Source: Actinomadura xylanilytica
GTDB lineage: Bacteria; Actinomycetota; Actinomycetes; Streptosporangiales; Streptosporangiaceae
Direction of reading: 5' to 3'
Assembly (NCBI RefSeq): GCF_030283145.1
Contig: NZ_JASNWE010000003.1
Coordinates: 1,294,701 to 1,358,700 of the forward strand
DNA: 64,000 bases
The position numbers were made by a program, and so were the translations under genes. Under the pieces are notes generated by a model. That model saw nothing but the letters and a program-made list of their open reading frames with translations. It was not told the origin of the DNA and ran no database searches. This document shows positions 44,901 to 53,546 of this stretch, in pieces (the stretch's first letter is position 1; each line of letters begins with the position of its first letter).

Positions 44901-46268
44901 TCAGCGCCCGCGCACGCACTTGTCGTAGAGGTCCAGCAGCCGCTCGTCGGGGTCGTACGACGACTTGAGCCGCCGATAGGTTTCCCCGTCGTAGTACCGC
45001 CAGAACTCGTCCCGGCCGTAAAAAGCCGTCGAGTAGAGCGACTTGTGCCCGTCCAGGGCCGCCACCTCACGCTCGATCAGCCGGTTGTGGTACTCCGGGA
45101 TCTGCCCTGGAGGCAGCCGCACCGTCCCCCAGAAGCCCACGTTCACATACGTCCGGCCCGGCTCCAGCGGGTAGAGCGGCCAGCGCTCCCGGGCCCGCAG
45201 CGGGCACAGCCAGATCGGGCTCATCCCGACCTTGGCGTGGAAGAACTCCAGGAACTCGGGCAGCCGCTCGACCGGCACCTCGATGTCCTGGATGACGTCC
45301 TCGCGGGGCCGCAGCCCCCGCCACCGCTCCACCCGCGCCACGACCTGGTAGCGGCGGTCGTAGGCCACCAGCTTCCGGTAGACGTCCGACCGCTTGGCCT
45401 TATCCGGCCACACCCGCCGCACGAGCGGGTTCTGCACCCCGAACGCGCCCGAGCACCAGAACCAGTCGGTGTCCCAGCGCCAGATGTAGTCGCGGACGGT
45501 CAGGAAGTCGACCGACCGCTCCTGGATGGACCGGTAGTAGATCCCCTGCCCGGTGTACTCGGAGGTGTACGGCGCGGTGTCGGCGAAGAACCCGAGCGTG
45601 ATGTACTGCTCGCGCGGGCCGAAGACCGTGCCGTCCATGAAGTCGACGGTCTCGCCCTCGTACACCCCGCTGTCGGTGATCTCCGCCATCGCCCGCGCGC
45701 ACGTCTCGGCGTCGTCGAAGCGCAGGTGCCGCACCCGGACGTACGACTTGACCCGGCGGAGCTCGATCTTGAGCCGCACGCTGTAGCCGAGCGTCCCGTA
45801 GGAGTTGGGGAACCCGTAGAACAGGTCCGCGTGCTCGTTGTCGCGCGTCGCGGTGACGACCCGGCCGCCGCCCGTCAGCACGTCCATCTCCAGGACGCCC
45901 TCGTGCGGCAGCCCGTCGCGGAACGAGGTGGACTCGATCCCGAGGCCGGTGACCGCACCGCCCAGCGTGATCGTCTTGAGCTGCGGCACCACCGTCGGCA
46001 TCAGCCCGTGCGGGAGGGTCGCGTCCACCAGGTCCTCGTAGGTGGTCATCCCCTGGACCTCGGCCGTGCGCGCGTCGGCGTCGACGCTCAGCACCTTGTC
46101 GAAGCCGGACACGTCCAGCCCCGGCGCGTCCGAGGGGTCCCGCCACCGGAACAGGTTCGAGGTCCGCTTGGCCAGCCGCACCGGCGAACCCGCCGGAATC
46201 GCCGCGTACGACCGCTCGAGCGCCTCGACCGCCCGCTGGTGATCACCGTTGATCAGAAGCTCCGTCAT
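44901..46268 (-). CDS. tmsA: FAD-binding oxidoreductase (TmsA/BfaA-like, DHCR24-type)
   Basis: This encodes 455 residues from ATG 46268 with GGGAGGGG upstream. The FAD_binding_4 part includes GFDKVLSVDADARTAEVQG, LGGAVTGLGIESTSFRDG and EMDVLTGGGRVVTATRDN. The C-terminal half (YLCPLRARER-like WLCPLRARERWPLYPLEPG, then YVNVGFWGTV, KSLYSTAFYGRDEFWRYY) matches the delta24-sterol-reductase-like group. In known 10-methyl fatty acid pathways this enzyme reduces the methylene intermediate made by the methyltransferase encoded next. Position and order (oxidoreductase then methyltransferase) support the assignment. Confidence 0.88.
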   Translation of the reverse strand: MTELLINGDHQRAVEALERSYAAIPAGSPVRLAKRTSNLFRWRDPSDAPGLDVSGFDKVLSVDADARTAEVQGMTTYEDLVDATLPHGLMPTVVPQLKTITLGGAVTGLGIESTSFRDGLPHEGVLEMDVLTGGGRVVTATRDNEHADLFYGFPNSYGTLGYSVRLKIELRRVKSYVRVRHLRFDDAETCARAMAEITDSGVYEGETVDFMDGTVFGPREQYITLGFFADTAPYTSEYTGQGIYYRSIQERSVDFLTVRDYIWRWDTDWFWCSGAFGVQNPLVRRVWPDKAKRSDVYRKLVAYDRRYQVVARVERWRGLRPREDVIQDIEVPVERLPEFLEFFHAKVGMSPIWLCPLRARERWPLYPLEPGRTYVNVGFWGTVRLPPGQIPEYHNRLIEREVAALDGHKSLYSTAFYGRDEFWRYYDGETYRRLKSSYDPDERLLDLYDKCVRGR

Positions 46269-46508
46269 CTACCCCTCCCGGACACAGTAAATCGATCATC
46301 CCATGTATCTTCCACATAACTAGGACGTTAGGGTCATCACAGGTCGCGAGGGGAATAAAACGATAGGCGAAAACCGAGAGGCCGCCTCCGCGCGTGCAGC
46401 GCGGGGCAGCCCCAGCCCCTGACGACCGCGGCCCCCCGCGGTCATATCAGCCTTTCCTCGATGCCTCCCCGCGACACCCCGCCATCGTCCGAACCCGCCG
46501 CCCCCGGG
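46269..46508. other. Intergenic region, promoter of tmsA and terminator of the DUF1707 gene
   Basis: These 240 bases are non-coding. The right half ends with a hairpin (46424-46443). The left half is relatively AT-rich (46280-46370) and probably holds the tmsA promoter. Confidence 0.5.
46424..46443 (-). terminator. Hairpin after the DUF1707/DUF4870 gene
   Basis: GACCGCGG and CCGCGGTC form a perfect 8-bp stem with a CCCC loop, 66 bases past the stop. Confidence 0.55.
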
Positions 46509-47030
46509 CTACTTCACCAGCCGCAGGATCCACGGATAGCGGAAGTCCTGCCCGCTCAGCGCCATCAGCGCCGCGATGCCCGCCGCGATCCACGTCACCG
46601 CGTACAGGATCCCGCCGAGCCCGAACGTCACGATCGTGACCACCAGCACCGTCAGCTGGAAGTTCACCGCCTCCGCCGCGTGCCGGCGCACGTACTCCGA
46701 CCGCCTGCCGCTCAGCAGCATCAGCACCAGCGGCCCCACGAACAGCGTGACGTACCCGATCCCGTGCGCGACCGCGGCCAGCATCCGGTCCTCCCCGCTC
46801 ACCGCCTCGGCCGGCCGCCGGTCCGGCTCCGGCGGCACCAGGTCCCTGCACACCACCGCGAGGTCCGACCGGGTCTTGGCCGTCATGGCCAGGTGCATGC
46901 GCATCTCGAACTCTTCATGATCGACGCGCCCGTCCGCGTACGCCTCCTGAAGCCGCTGGATGACCGGTTCCCGTTCGGCGTCCGAGACCCGCAGGTCCCC
47001 CACCGTGTGGCTGCTGTCCATATCCCCCAT
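46509..47030 (-). CDS. DUF1707 and DUF4870 domain membrane protein
   Basis: This encodes 173 residues from ATG 47030; ATG 47021 is an alternative. The N-terminus (VGDLRVSDAEREPVIQRLQE, then ADGRVDHEEFEMRMHLAM) is the DUF1707 (SHOCT-like) domain, common in actinobacterial membrane and regulatory proteins. Three hydrophobic segments (YVTLFVGPLVLMLLSG, FQLTVLVVTIVTFGLGGIL, VTWIAAGIAALMALSG) form the DUF4870 part. It is a small membrane protein without known function. Confidence 0.85.
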   Translation of the reverse strand: MGDMDSSHTVGDLRVSDAEREPVIQRLQEAYADGRVDHEEFEMRMHLAMTAKTRSDLAVVCRDLVPPEPDRRPAEAVSGEDRMLAAVAHGIGYVTLFVGPLVLMLLSGRRSEYVRRHAAEAVNFQLTVLVVTIVTFGLGGILYAVTWIAAGIAALMALSGQDFRYPWILRLVK

Positions 47031-47164
47031 CGTCGGCGCCCCGTCTTCCCGCTGCCATCGGGGAAGACCCTGACCCGCCCCTGAGATGCCCCTCCTCCCA
47101 AGCCCGGCGGCCCCGCCCACGCTCCCCCTGCGTCCCGCGACCCCCGGCCGGCAGACGTCCGGGA

Positions 47165-48052
47165 TCAGCGATCCGCTGGGGCGGCTGTGCCCGGGGTCTC
47201 CGGAGACGGGGTCCTGGTCGGCGCCTTTCGGGGGGCCGGGCGCTGGATGTACTTCTTGCCCGGGGTCATCGGGTCGCCGTACAGCTCGGAGACGGTGACG
47301 AAGACGTAGCCCTTGGCGGCGAGGCGCTTGATGATCCCGGGCACCGCCGCGACGGTGGTCGGGTGGATGTCGTGCATGAGCACGATGTAGCCGGGCCTGG
47401 TCGCGCGCACGACCTTGCGCTCGACGGCGGCGCTGTTGCGGATCTTCCAGTCGAGCGGGTCGACCGTCCACAGGACCTGGGCCAGCCCCAGCCGCTTGGT
47501 GGCGGCGGCCAGCTTGGGCCCGGTGGACCCGTACGGCGGCCTCATCAGCCTGGGCGAGACGCCGCCGGCCCGCTGGATCGCGTGCTGGGTCCGGGTCAGC
47601 TCCGACATGATCTTCGTGGTGGAGGCGCGGCCGAGGTCGGCGTGCGTGTAGCTGTGGTTGCCGAGCTCGTGCCCTTCGGCGTGCTCGCGGCGGACGAGCG
47701 CGGGGTAGGTCCCGGCGTTCCCGCCGACCATGAAGAAGGTGGCCTTGACCTTGCGCTCGGCGAGGATGTCCAGCAGCTTGGCGGTGCTGTTCATCGGGCC
47801 GTCGTCAAAGGTCAGCGCGACGCACTTCGCTTGCCCGCAGTCGACCGGCGGCGGCGTGGGCTTGGGCGGCGGTGCCGCCTCGCCCTCGCCGCGGCCGCTC
47901 ACCAGGACGCCGGAGCCCGAGCCTGGGCCGGCCCCGGCCGCCGCCGTCGTCGTCGTGGTGGGGGCCATCGTGCTCAGCCAGCCGCAGACCGCCGCCGCGA
48001 CGACCGCGGCGGACCATCGCCGGGCCAGGCCCGCCCCGTGCCGCGCGTCCAT
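47165..48052 (-). CDS. Secreted polysaccharide deacetylase (NodB domain)
   Basis: This encodes 295 residues from ATG 48052. A Lys/Arg-containing hydrophobic N-terminus (RRWSAAVVAAAVCGWLSTM) is a signal peptide or anchor, followed by a Gly/Ser/Pro linker. The NodB motifs are complete: LTFDDGPMNSTAKLLDIL (catalytic Asp pair), GHELGNHSYTHADLGR (metal His), RPPYGSTGPKLAAATKR, LWTVDPLDWK and YIVLMHDIHPTTV. It removes acetyl groups from peptidoglycan or chitin-like glycans outside the cell. Confidence 0.93.
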   Translation of the reverse strand: MDARHGAGLARRWSAAVVAAAVCGWLSTMAPTTTTTAAAGAGPGSGSGVLVSGRGEGEAAPPPKPTPPPVDCGQAKCVALTFDDGPMNSTAKLLDILAERKVKATFFMVGGNAGTYPALVRREHAEGHELGNHSYTHADLGRASTTKIMSELTRTQHAIQRAGGVSPRLMRPPYGSTGPKLAAATKRLGLAQVLWTVDPLDWKIRNSAAVERKVVRATRPGYIVLMHDIHPTTVAAVPGIIKRLAAKGYVFVTVSELYGDPMTPGKKYIQRPAPRKAPTRTPSPETPGTAAPADR

Positions 48053-48234
48053 GAACGCCCCCTCGCCCCCGCTTGTTGATCACTCGAGTCCGCCAGTTTA
48101 GGGCTGGACCACCCCCCGCCCACCGGACAACGGGGCTGTGTCGGGGAACCCGCGCGCGGGGAAGGATCGTTATGGTCGTACACGCACGGTGACTCCGGGA
48201 TCCGCCCGGGGCTGGCAGACGACGGAGCAACGCG

Positions 48235-48606
48235 ATGAGGTTCCGGGACCGCTTCGGGATCCGCAAGAACCGCGGGTCCACGGTGACCAGGCTCGACCGC
48301 GAGGCCACCGACTCCGACATCGAGGCCCTGATCGCGTTCGCCCGCTCCCGCCCCGGCGTCGAGTTCTATGTGGAGCCCGAGACCTTCGCCACCGACACCA
48401 CCGCCGTCGCCGTCGCCACCGACGGCGAGTGGACCCGCCGCCGGGTCGGCTCCCCCAAGGTCATCGGCAAGGTCGCGCGCGACCTCGCGCTGCCGATCTA
48501 CGACGTCCAGATCGTCGGCTACCCGCCGCGCATGCGCGCCTGGAACGACCGCAACCGAGACCGCCGCATCGACCCGGGCACCCCCGGCGAGGCCGTCTCC
48601 TCCTGA
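48235..48606 (+). CDS. Small hypothetical protein (actinobacterial)
   Basis: This encodes 123 residues from ATG 48235, with a purine-rich GACGGAG eight bases before. It is a soluble alpha/beta protein beginning MRFRDRFGIRKNRGSTVTRL and containing VEFYVEPETFATDTTAVAVA and LALPIYDVQIVGYPPRMR. No domain is recognised. The gene sits alone between the deacetylase and DUF4192 genes. Confidence 0.7.
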   Translation: MRFRDRFGIRKNRGSTVTRLDREATDSDIEALIAFARSRPGVEFYVEPETFATDTTAVAVATDGEWTRRRVGSPKVIGKVARDLALPIYDVQIVGYPPRMRAWNDRNRDRRIDPGTPGEAVSS

Positions 48607-48844
48607 CAGCCCGAGTCCGCGCGAGCTCGGCCTGGTCCTCAACACCGCCGTGCTGTGGACCACCCGCTGCCCGAGGTCGGCCGGCCGCCGAGATCGACTG
48701 ATGGGGCGGCTGCCGACGGGCCTCCCCTGCCGAACGCCGGCCGGCGTTTCTGAGGTGATGAGGGACGCGGTGACGGGTCGATGGCGCGGACGTGGGTGGC
48801 CCGGCATCCGGGCAAGGGGTGGTCGGGAGATGCCGGGCTCTGGG
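48607..48844. other. Intergenic region without a recognised feature
   Basis: These 238 bases lie between the small hypothetical gene and the end of the DUF4192 gene. No clear hairpin, RNA gene or promoter is seen. Confidence 0.4.
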
Positions 48845-49915
48845 TCAGCCGGCCTTATGGGTCTCCTCTCCGGGGGAGCCGTCCCCCTGGTCGGTGTAGG
48901 CGGCTGCCAGTTGTTCGGGGGTCATGCGCATCTGGGCCTGGGACGGGGGGATGCCGGCGGCGATGACCTCCCGGAGCAGGAACGCCATCGAGTAGCGGGG
49001 GTCGGCGTCGCAGGCGCGGTCGAGGGCGATGTTGGCCAGGCCGCCGTCACCGGCCGAGTAGGCGGCGAACGCCAGCAGGCACGCGGGGGCCGCGGCGTAG
49101 GGGCGTTCGACGCGGCGCAGGATGTCGCGCCAGAACGCGATGTCGGCACCGGGGGCGTCCTGGTCGACGCGTATCCAGGCCTCGTCGCGGACGCGCAGGC
49201 TGGTCAGCAGGACGCCGAGCCAGGCGGTCTCGTCGTGGCTCGGGGGGCCGTCGCGGGTGCGGGCCAGCAGGCCGGGCAGCAGGGCCAGGCCCTCTTGGGA
49301 GAGGCGGGACTGGATCTGGGCGTGGCCGAGACCGTCGCGCGCCCAGTTCAGGAAGCGCCGCTCGGCCCGGCCCGTGGCGGCCCGCATGGCGGTGCGGACG
49401 AGGCCGCCGACGGGCTCGACGGAGCGGACGAGTTCGGCCCGGTCGGCGAGGGCCACCTGCCCGGCGAAGGTGGCCTGGGCGGCGATGGCGCTGCCCGAGC
49501 TGTCGTACGGCGTGCCGCCGGGCGGGCAGCAGGTCTCGTCGGGGCAGGTGAGGGACCACCAGCGGCCGTCCGCGATCCGGATGGCCTCGGGGACGGCGAG
49601 GCCCCGTGCCTCCAGGGCCGCGCTCATCGGGCCGACGGCGAGGGCGACCTCGTCGGCCGGCCCGTAGCCGAGCAGCAGGGCGCCGCGAAAGGCGTTGCCC
49701 GCGAGCATGGCGGCGACCCGTTCGGCCGCCTCGCCGGTCAGCTCGGCGGAGGGCAGGTCGAGGCGGATCGCGCAGGTCTGGTGGGGACCGGAGAAACCGA
49801 TCACGACGAGGCTGCGGGACGGGTGGAAGCCCAGCAGGTAGGGGACGGCTGCGATGGCGTCTGGGGCGGTGCGGATCACCAGTGGTGTCGGGCCGCCTCC
49901 CGGCGTGGGATGCAT
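48845..49915 (-). CDS. DUF4192 domain protein
   Basis: This encodes 356 residues from ATG 49915. It begins with the DUF4192 pattern LVIRTAPDAIAAVPYLLGFH, then SLVVIGFSGP. The family is widespread in actinobacteria and has no known function. Other visible features are two Cys in a tight loop (CPDETCCPPGGTPYDSSGSA), an ADRAELVRSVEP block and a C-terminal all-helical part (CLLAFAAYSAGDGGLANIAL). It has its own promoter region of ~60 bases; the upstream phosphoribosyltransferase reads in the same direction. Confidence 0.88.
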   Translation of the reverse strand: MHPTPGGGPTPLVIRTAPDAIAAVPYLLGFHPSRSLVVIGFSGPHQTCAIRLDLPSAELTGEAAERVAAMLAGNAFRGALLLGYGPADEVALAVGPMSAALEARGLAVPEAIRIADGRWWSLTCPDETCCPPGGTPYDSSGSAIAAQATFAGQVALADRAELVRSVEPVGGLVRTAMRAATGRAERRFLNWARDGLGHAQIQSRLSQEGLALLPGLLARTRDGPPSHDETAWLGVLLTSLRVRDEAWIRVDQDAPGADIAFWRDILRRVERPYAAAPACLLAFAAYSAGDGGLANIALDRACDADPRYSMAFLLREVIAAGIPPSQAQMRMTPEQLAAAYTDQGDGSPGEETHKAG

Positions 49916-49979
49916 GACTCGACGCTCGCAGGACCGCGGGGCCCCGGATACTGGAATCGCGTTCTGTGGATAACCGGGG

Positions 49980-50477
49980 TCAGGCGTCCAGCACCTGGTG
50001 CTCCGCGCTGACCACGGGCGGCTGCGTCGACCAGGGGAAATTGATCCAGCGGTCGGTGTGCTTCCACACGTACTCGGACTTCACCGACGAGTGGGGCTTC
50101 TGGTAGACCACCGCGCACCGGACGTCGGCGACGTGATCGGCGCAGAAGTCCCTGACCAGCTTGAGGGTGGCGCCGGTGTCGGCCACGTCGTCGGCGACCA
50201 GCACCTTGGCGCCCGACAGGTCCACGGCGTTCGGCACCGGCGGGAGCATCACCGGCAGGTCGAGGCGCTGGTCCACGTCGGTGTAGAACTCCACGTTCAT
50301 GACGTGCAGGTTCTTGACGTCCAGCGCGTAGCCGAGGGAGCCGGCGACGAAGAGGCCGCCGCGCGCGATGGACAGGATCAGGTCCGGCCGGTAGCCGCTG
50401 TCGGCGACCTCCTGCGCCAGCTCACGGCTGGCCGTGCCGAACGACTCCCAGGTCAGGACTTCTCTTTCAGCAGACAC
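49980..50477 (-). CDS. Purine-type phosphoribosyltransferase family protein
   Basis: This encodes 165 residues from GTG 50477. The PRPP-binding motif is VLVADDVADTGATLKLV, with ILSIARGGLFVAGSLGYALD near the start. The size and FPWSTQPP-type C-terminus (DRWINFPWSTQPPVV) match xanthine/hypoxanthine phosphoribosyltransferases of the Gpt-like group. It likely salvages a purine base. No Shine-Dalgarno is seen; an AT-rich CAAAAT seven bases before the start suggests a leaderless transcript. Confidence 0.9.
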   Translation of the reverse strand: MSAEREVLTWESFGTASRELAQEVADSGYRPDLILSIARGGLFVAGSLGYALDVKNLHVMNVEFYTDVDQRLDLPVMLPPVPNAVDLSGAKVLVADDVADTGATLKLVRDFCADHVADVRCAVVYQKPHSSVKSEYVWKHTDRWINFPWSTQPPVVSAEHQVLDA

Positions 50478-50620
50478 GGCGTCTATTTTGACCGATCCGC
50501 GGCGGTGCCGGACACGCCGGGTCCGCGCGGCGCCCCCGCCGGGGCCGCCCCGCTCCGGGCGTCCGCGCGATCATGTGGCCCGGCTCATGGGTGCCGGGCG
50601 CGTTCGTCCTCCACGACCGG

Positions 50621-50637
50621 TAGCGTTGGCCGACGTG
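50621..50637 (+). promoter_or_regulatory. Leaderless-type promoter of dinG
   Basis: TAGCGT at 50621-50626 lies eight bases before GTG 50635 and no Shine-Dalgarno is present. It has the same hexamer as the ABC operon promoter at 12073. Confidence 0.55.
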
Positions 50638-52839
50638 CCCGCCCCTGATCTGCTGACCGCCAGCGATACCCAGATTCCAGACATGGCGACCCTGCTGTCC
50701 GCCGCCGTCGAGGCCATCGGAGGGGCTGAACGTCCCGGGCAGGTGGAGATGGCCGAGGCCGTCCAGCAGGCGATCGGCTCTGGTGAGCACGTCGCCGCGC
50801 AGGCGGGCACGGGCACCGGCAAGTCGCTCGCCTACCTCGTCCCGGCGATCCGGCACGCGATGGACAAGCGCACCACCGTCGTGGTGTCGACCGCGACGAT
50901 CGCGTTGCAGCGCCAGCTCGTCGACCGCGACCTGCCCCGGCTGGCCGAGGCCCTGCGCCCGCTGCTCGGCCGCGATCTGAAGTTCGCGATCCTCAAGGGC
51001 CGGCGCAACTACCTGTGCCTGCACCGGGTGCAGGCCGGGATGCCCGACGACCAGGAGGAGAGCGAGAGCCTGTTCGACCCGCAGCAGCTCTCGTCCCTCG
51101 GGCGGCAGGTCAAGCGGCTGAACGAGTGGGCCGAGGAGACCAGGACCGGCGACCGCGACGAGCTCGTCCCCGGCGTGAACGAGCAGGCGTGGCGGCAGGT
51201 GGCCGTCACCGCCAAGGAGTGCCTCGGCGCGACCCGCTGCCCGCAGGGCACCGAGTGCTTCGCCGAGCTGGCCCGCGCCGAGGCCGGCGAGGCGCACATC
51301 GTGGTCACCAACCACGCGCTGCTCGCGATCGACGCGCTGGAGGAGTTCCAGGTCCTGCCCGAGCACGACGTGGTGATCGTGGACGAGGCGCACGAGCTGG
51401 TCGACCGGGTCACCTCGGTCGCGACCGGCGAGCTGAGCGGGGCCGCGGTGGAGACCGCCGCGCGCCGCTGCGGACGGCTCGTCGAGGAGTCCGTCGCCGA
51501 GCGGCTGACGGAGTCGGCGGAGGGCCTCGGACTTCTCCTGGAGGACCACCCGGCGGGGCGCATGGACGTCCTGTCCCCCGCGATCGGCACCGCCCTCGCC
51601 GTCGCGCGCGACGCGGCGCACGCCTGCCTGACCGCCATCGGCCCGGAGAAGAAGGACACCGACCCGGGCGACATGGGCGCGCGCAAGGCCGCCCGGTCCT
51701 CGCTGAACGACCTGCACGACACGGCGGTGCGGCTGCTGGAGGCGTTCCAGCCCGAGATCTCCGCGCGGTCCGACGTCGTCTGGCTCGACAAGCCGTTCGT
51801 CCAGGACGGCCGGCCCCGGCGCCCGCCGACGCTCCGCGTGGCCCCGATCGGCGTCGGCGGCCTGCTGCGCACCACGCTGTTCGAGAAGCGCACCGCGATC
51901 CTGACCTCGGCGACCCTCACCCTGGGCGGCTCGTTCGAGCCGCTGGCCGTCCAGTGGGGCCTGCCGTCCCTCGGCGGACCGAGCGGCGCCGCCCGTCCCC
52001 GGCGGGGCGAGGACGGTGGCGCCCGCACGGCCGCCGAGGGCATCGCGACCACCGCGACCGACGACGCGGAGACCGGCGGCGGTGCGAGCGACGCCGCCGG
52101 CGGCGGCGGCGGCAAGGAGATCAGCTGGTCCGGGCTCGACGTCGGCTCCCCGTTCGACCATCCCAAGGCCGGGATCCTCTACGTCGCCCGCCACCTCCCC
52201 CAGCCCGGACGGGACGGCCTCGCCGACGCGTACCTGACCGAGATCACCGAGCTGATCGAGGCGGCGGGCGGACGGACGCTCGGGCTGTTCTCGTCCATGC
52301 GCGCCGCCCGGCAGGCCGCCGACGAGCTGAAGGACCACCTGTCCCATCCGCTGCTCTGCCAGGGCGAGGACTCCACGTCCCAGCTGGTGAAGCAGTTCGC
52401 CGCCGACGAGCGGACCTGCCTGTTCGGCACACTGTCGCTCTGGCAGGGCGTGGACGTGCCGGGTCCCGCGCTTCAGCTCGTCATCATGGACCGCATCCCG
52501 TTCCCCAGGCCGGACGACCCGATCGCCTCGGCGCGGCAGCGCGCGGTGGCCGCCCGCGGCGGCAACGGCTTCATGGCGGTGGCCGCCACGCACGCCGCGC
52601 TGCTGCTCGCCCAGGGAGCGGGCCGCCTGCTGCGCTCCATGAGCGACCGCGGCGTGGTCGCGATCCTCGACCCCCGCCTGGCGACGGCCCGCTACGGCGG
52701 CTTCCTCAAGACCTCGCTGCCCCCGTTCTGGGCGACGACCGACCCCGATACCGTGCGCGGCGCCCTCCGCCGTCTGGACGAGGCGGCCGGGCAGCCCGGC
52801 ACGGGCCAGAACGGCGCAGGCAAGGACGAGGCAAGCTAG
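50635..52839 (+). CDS. dinG: ATP-dependent DNA helicase, DinG family
   Basis: This encodes 734 residues from GTG 50635 (VPAPDLLTASDTQIPDMATL). The superfamily 2 iron-sulfur helicase motifs are the Walker A AAQAGTGTGKSLAYLVPA, motif Ia VVVSTATIALQRQLVDRDL, DEAH box IVDEAHELVDRV and, late, RIPFPRPDDPIASARQRA. Four Cys (NYLC, ECLGATRC, GTEC) form the iron-sulfur site. A Gly/Ala/Asp-rich low-complexity stretch (~residues 455-495) is inserted between helicase domains. DinG unwinds R-loops and damaged forks. The divergent gene reads away at 50477. Confidence 0.93.
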   Translation: MPAPDLLTASDTQIPDMATLLSAAVEAIGGAERPGQVEMAEAVQQAIGSGEHVAAQAGTGTGKSLAYLVPAIRHAMDKRTTVVVSTATIALQRQLVDRDLPRLAEALRPLLGRDLKFAILKGRRNYLCLHRVQAGMPDDQEESESLFDPQQLSSLGRQVKRLNEWAEETRTGDRDELVPGVNEQAWRQVAVTAKECLGATRCPQGTECFAELARAEAGEAHIVVTNHALLAIDALEEFQVLPEHDVVIVDEAHELVDRVTSVATGELSGAAVETAARRCGRLVEESVAERLTESAEGLGLLLEDHPAGRMDVLSPAIGTALAVARDAAHACLTAIGPEKKDTDPGDMGARKAARSSLNDLHDTAVRLLEAFQPEISARSDVVWLDKPFVQDGRPRRPPTLRVAPIGVGGLLRTTLFEKRTAILTSATLTLGGSFEPLAVQWGLPSLGGPSGAARPRRGEDGGARTAAEGIATTATDDAETGGGASDAAGGGGGKEISWSGLDVGSPFDHPKAGILYVARHLPQPGRDGLADAYLTEITELIEAAGGRTLGLFSSMRAARQAADELKDHLSHPLLCQGEDSTSQLVKQFAADERTCLFGTLSLWQGVDVPGPALQLVIMDRIPFPRPDDPIASARQRAVAARGGNGFMAVAATHAALLLAQGAGRLLRSMSDRGVVAILDPRLATARYGGFLKTSLPPFWATTDPDTVRGALRRLDEAAGQPGTGQNGAGKDEAS

Positions 52840-52887
52840 GGCGACGCAGGCTAAGACGGCGTGAGGTAGGGCGGGGACGGCTCATAA

Positions 52888-52925
52888 GGGGCGGTCGGGC
52901 ATGACGGCGACATCCGCACCGCCCC
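52888..52925. terminator. Hairpin between dinG and PPOX genes
   Basis: GGGGCGGT (52888-52895) pairs with ACCGCCCC (52918-52925) across a 22-base loop, in a G/C-run region between convergent genes. This is a weak call because of the long loop. Confidence 0.4.
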
Positions 52926-52976
52926 TGCCCCTACCTCCGCCCCTGACCCCACCGCCGCCACGACCGGACGGCGGGC

Positions 52977-53414
52977 TCAGTCGCGGTGGAGGCGGCGGCC
53001 GGTGATCTCCCCGGGGGTGAGGCGGACGCGGGCCTCGCGTTCGCCGCCCGGCCAGGGCACGACCTCGGCCGCGGTCTCGTCGTCGGACAGGTGGTGCGCG
53101 CCGCCGCGCAGCAGCACGCTCCAGCCCTCGTGCTCGGCGTCGTCGATGCGGTCGACCTCGAACGCGATCCGCACCTCGGCGCCGACGAGGCCCGTGGTCA
53201 GGCTCCAGTTCAGGCGTCCGCCGAGGCTGGTGCGGAACACCACCGCCTCGCCGTCCAGGACGTAGTTCACCGGGATGACGGTGGGGCCCTCCCCATCGTC
53301 GAACGCGACCCGGCCGACGCCGCCGGGGGCGATCAGCCGCAGGCACTCCTCGCGGTCCAGTTCCCGCAGTGCCGAACGTCCCGGCGCGCTTCCGGTCCCA
53401 TCAGTTGTGTCCAT
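52977..53414 (-). CDS. Pyridoxamine 5'-phosphate oxidase-like (PPOX) flavin/F420 protein
   Basis: This encodes 145 residues from ATG 53414. The split-barrel pattern is LDREECLRLIAPGGVGRVAF, TVIPVNYVLDGEAVVFRTS and VRIAFEVDRIDDAEHEGWSV. This small group binds FMN, F420 or heme and reduces small molecules; the exact cofactor is not told by sequence. It is a single gene with its own promoter, next to the aminotransferase gene. Confidence 0.9.
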   Translation of the reverse strand: MDTTDGTGSAPGRSALRELDREECLRLIAPGGVGRVAFDDGEGPTVIPVNYVLDGEAVVFRTSLGGRLNWSLTTGLVGAEVRIAFEVDRIDDAEHEGWSVLLRGGAHHLSDDETAAEVVPWPGGEREARVRLTPGEITGRRLHRD

Positions 53415-53546
53415 CGTTCACCCCCGTCGCAAGCCTTCCCAGATTCGGGCCGTCCCACCGCTTTCCGGACGGTCCGGCCGACTCCGGCCCGGGGCCGGCC
53501 GCTCGAGGTCCGCCGCTCAGGGGTCCGCCGCTCGGGGGTCCGCCGC

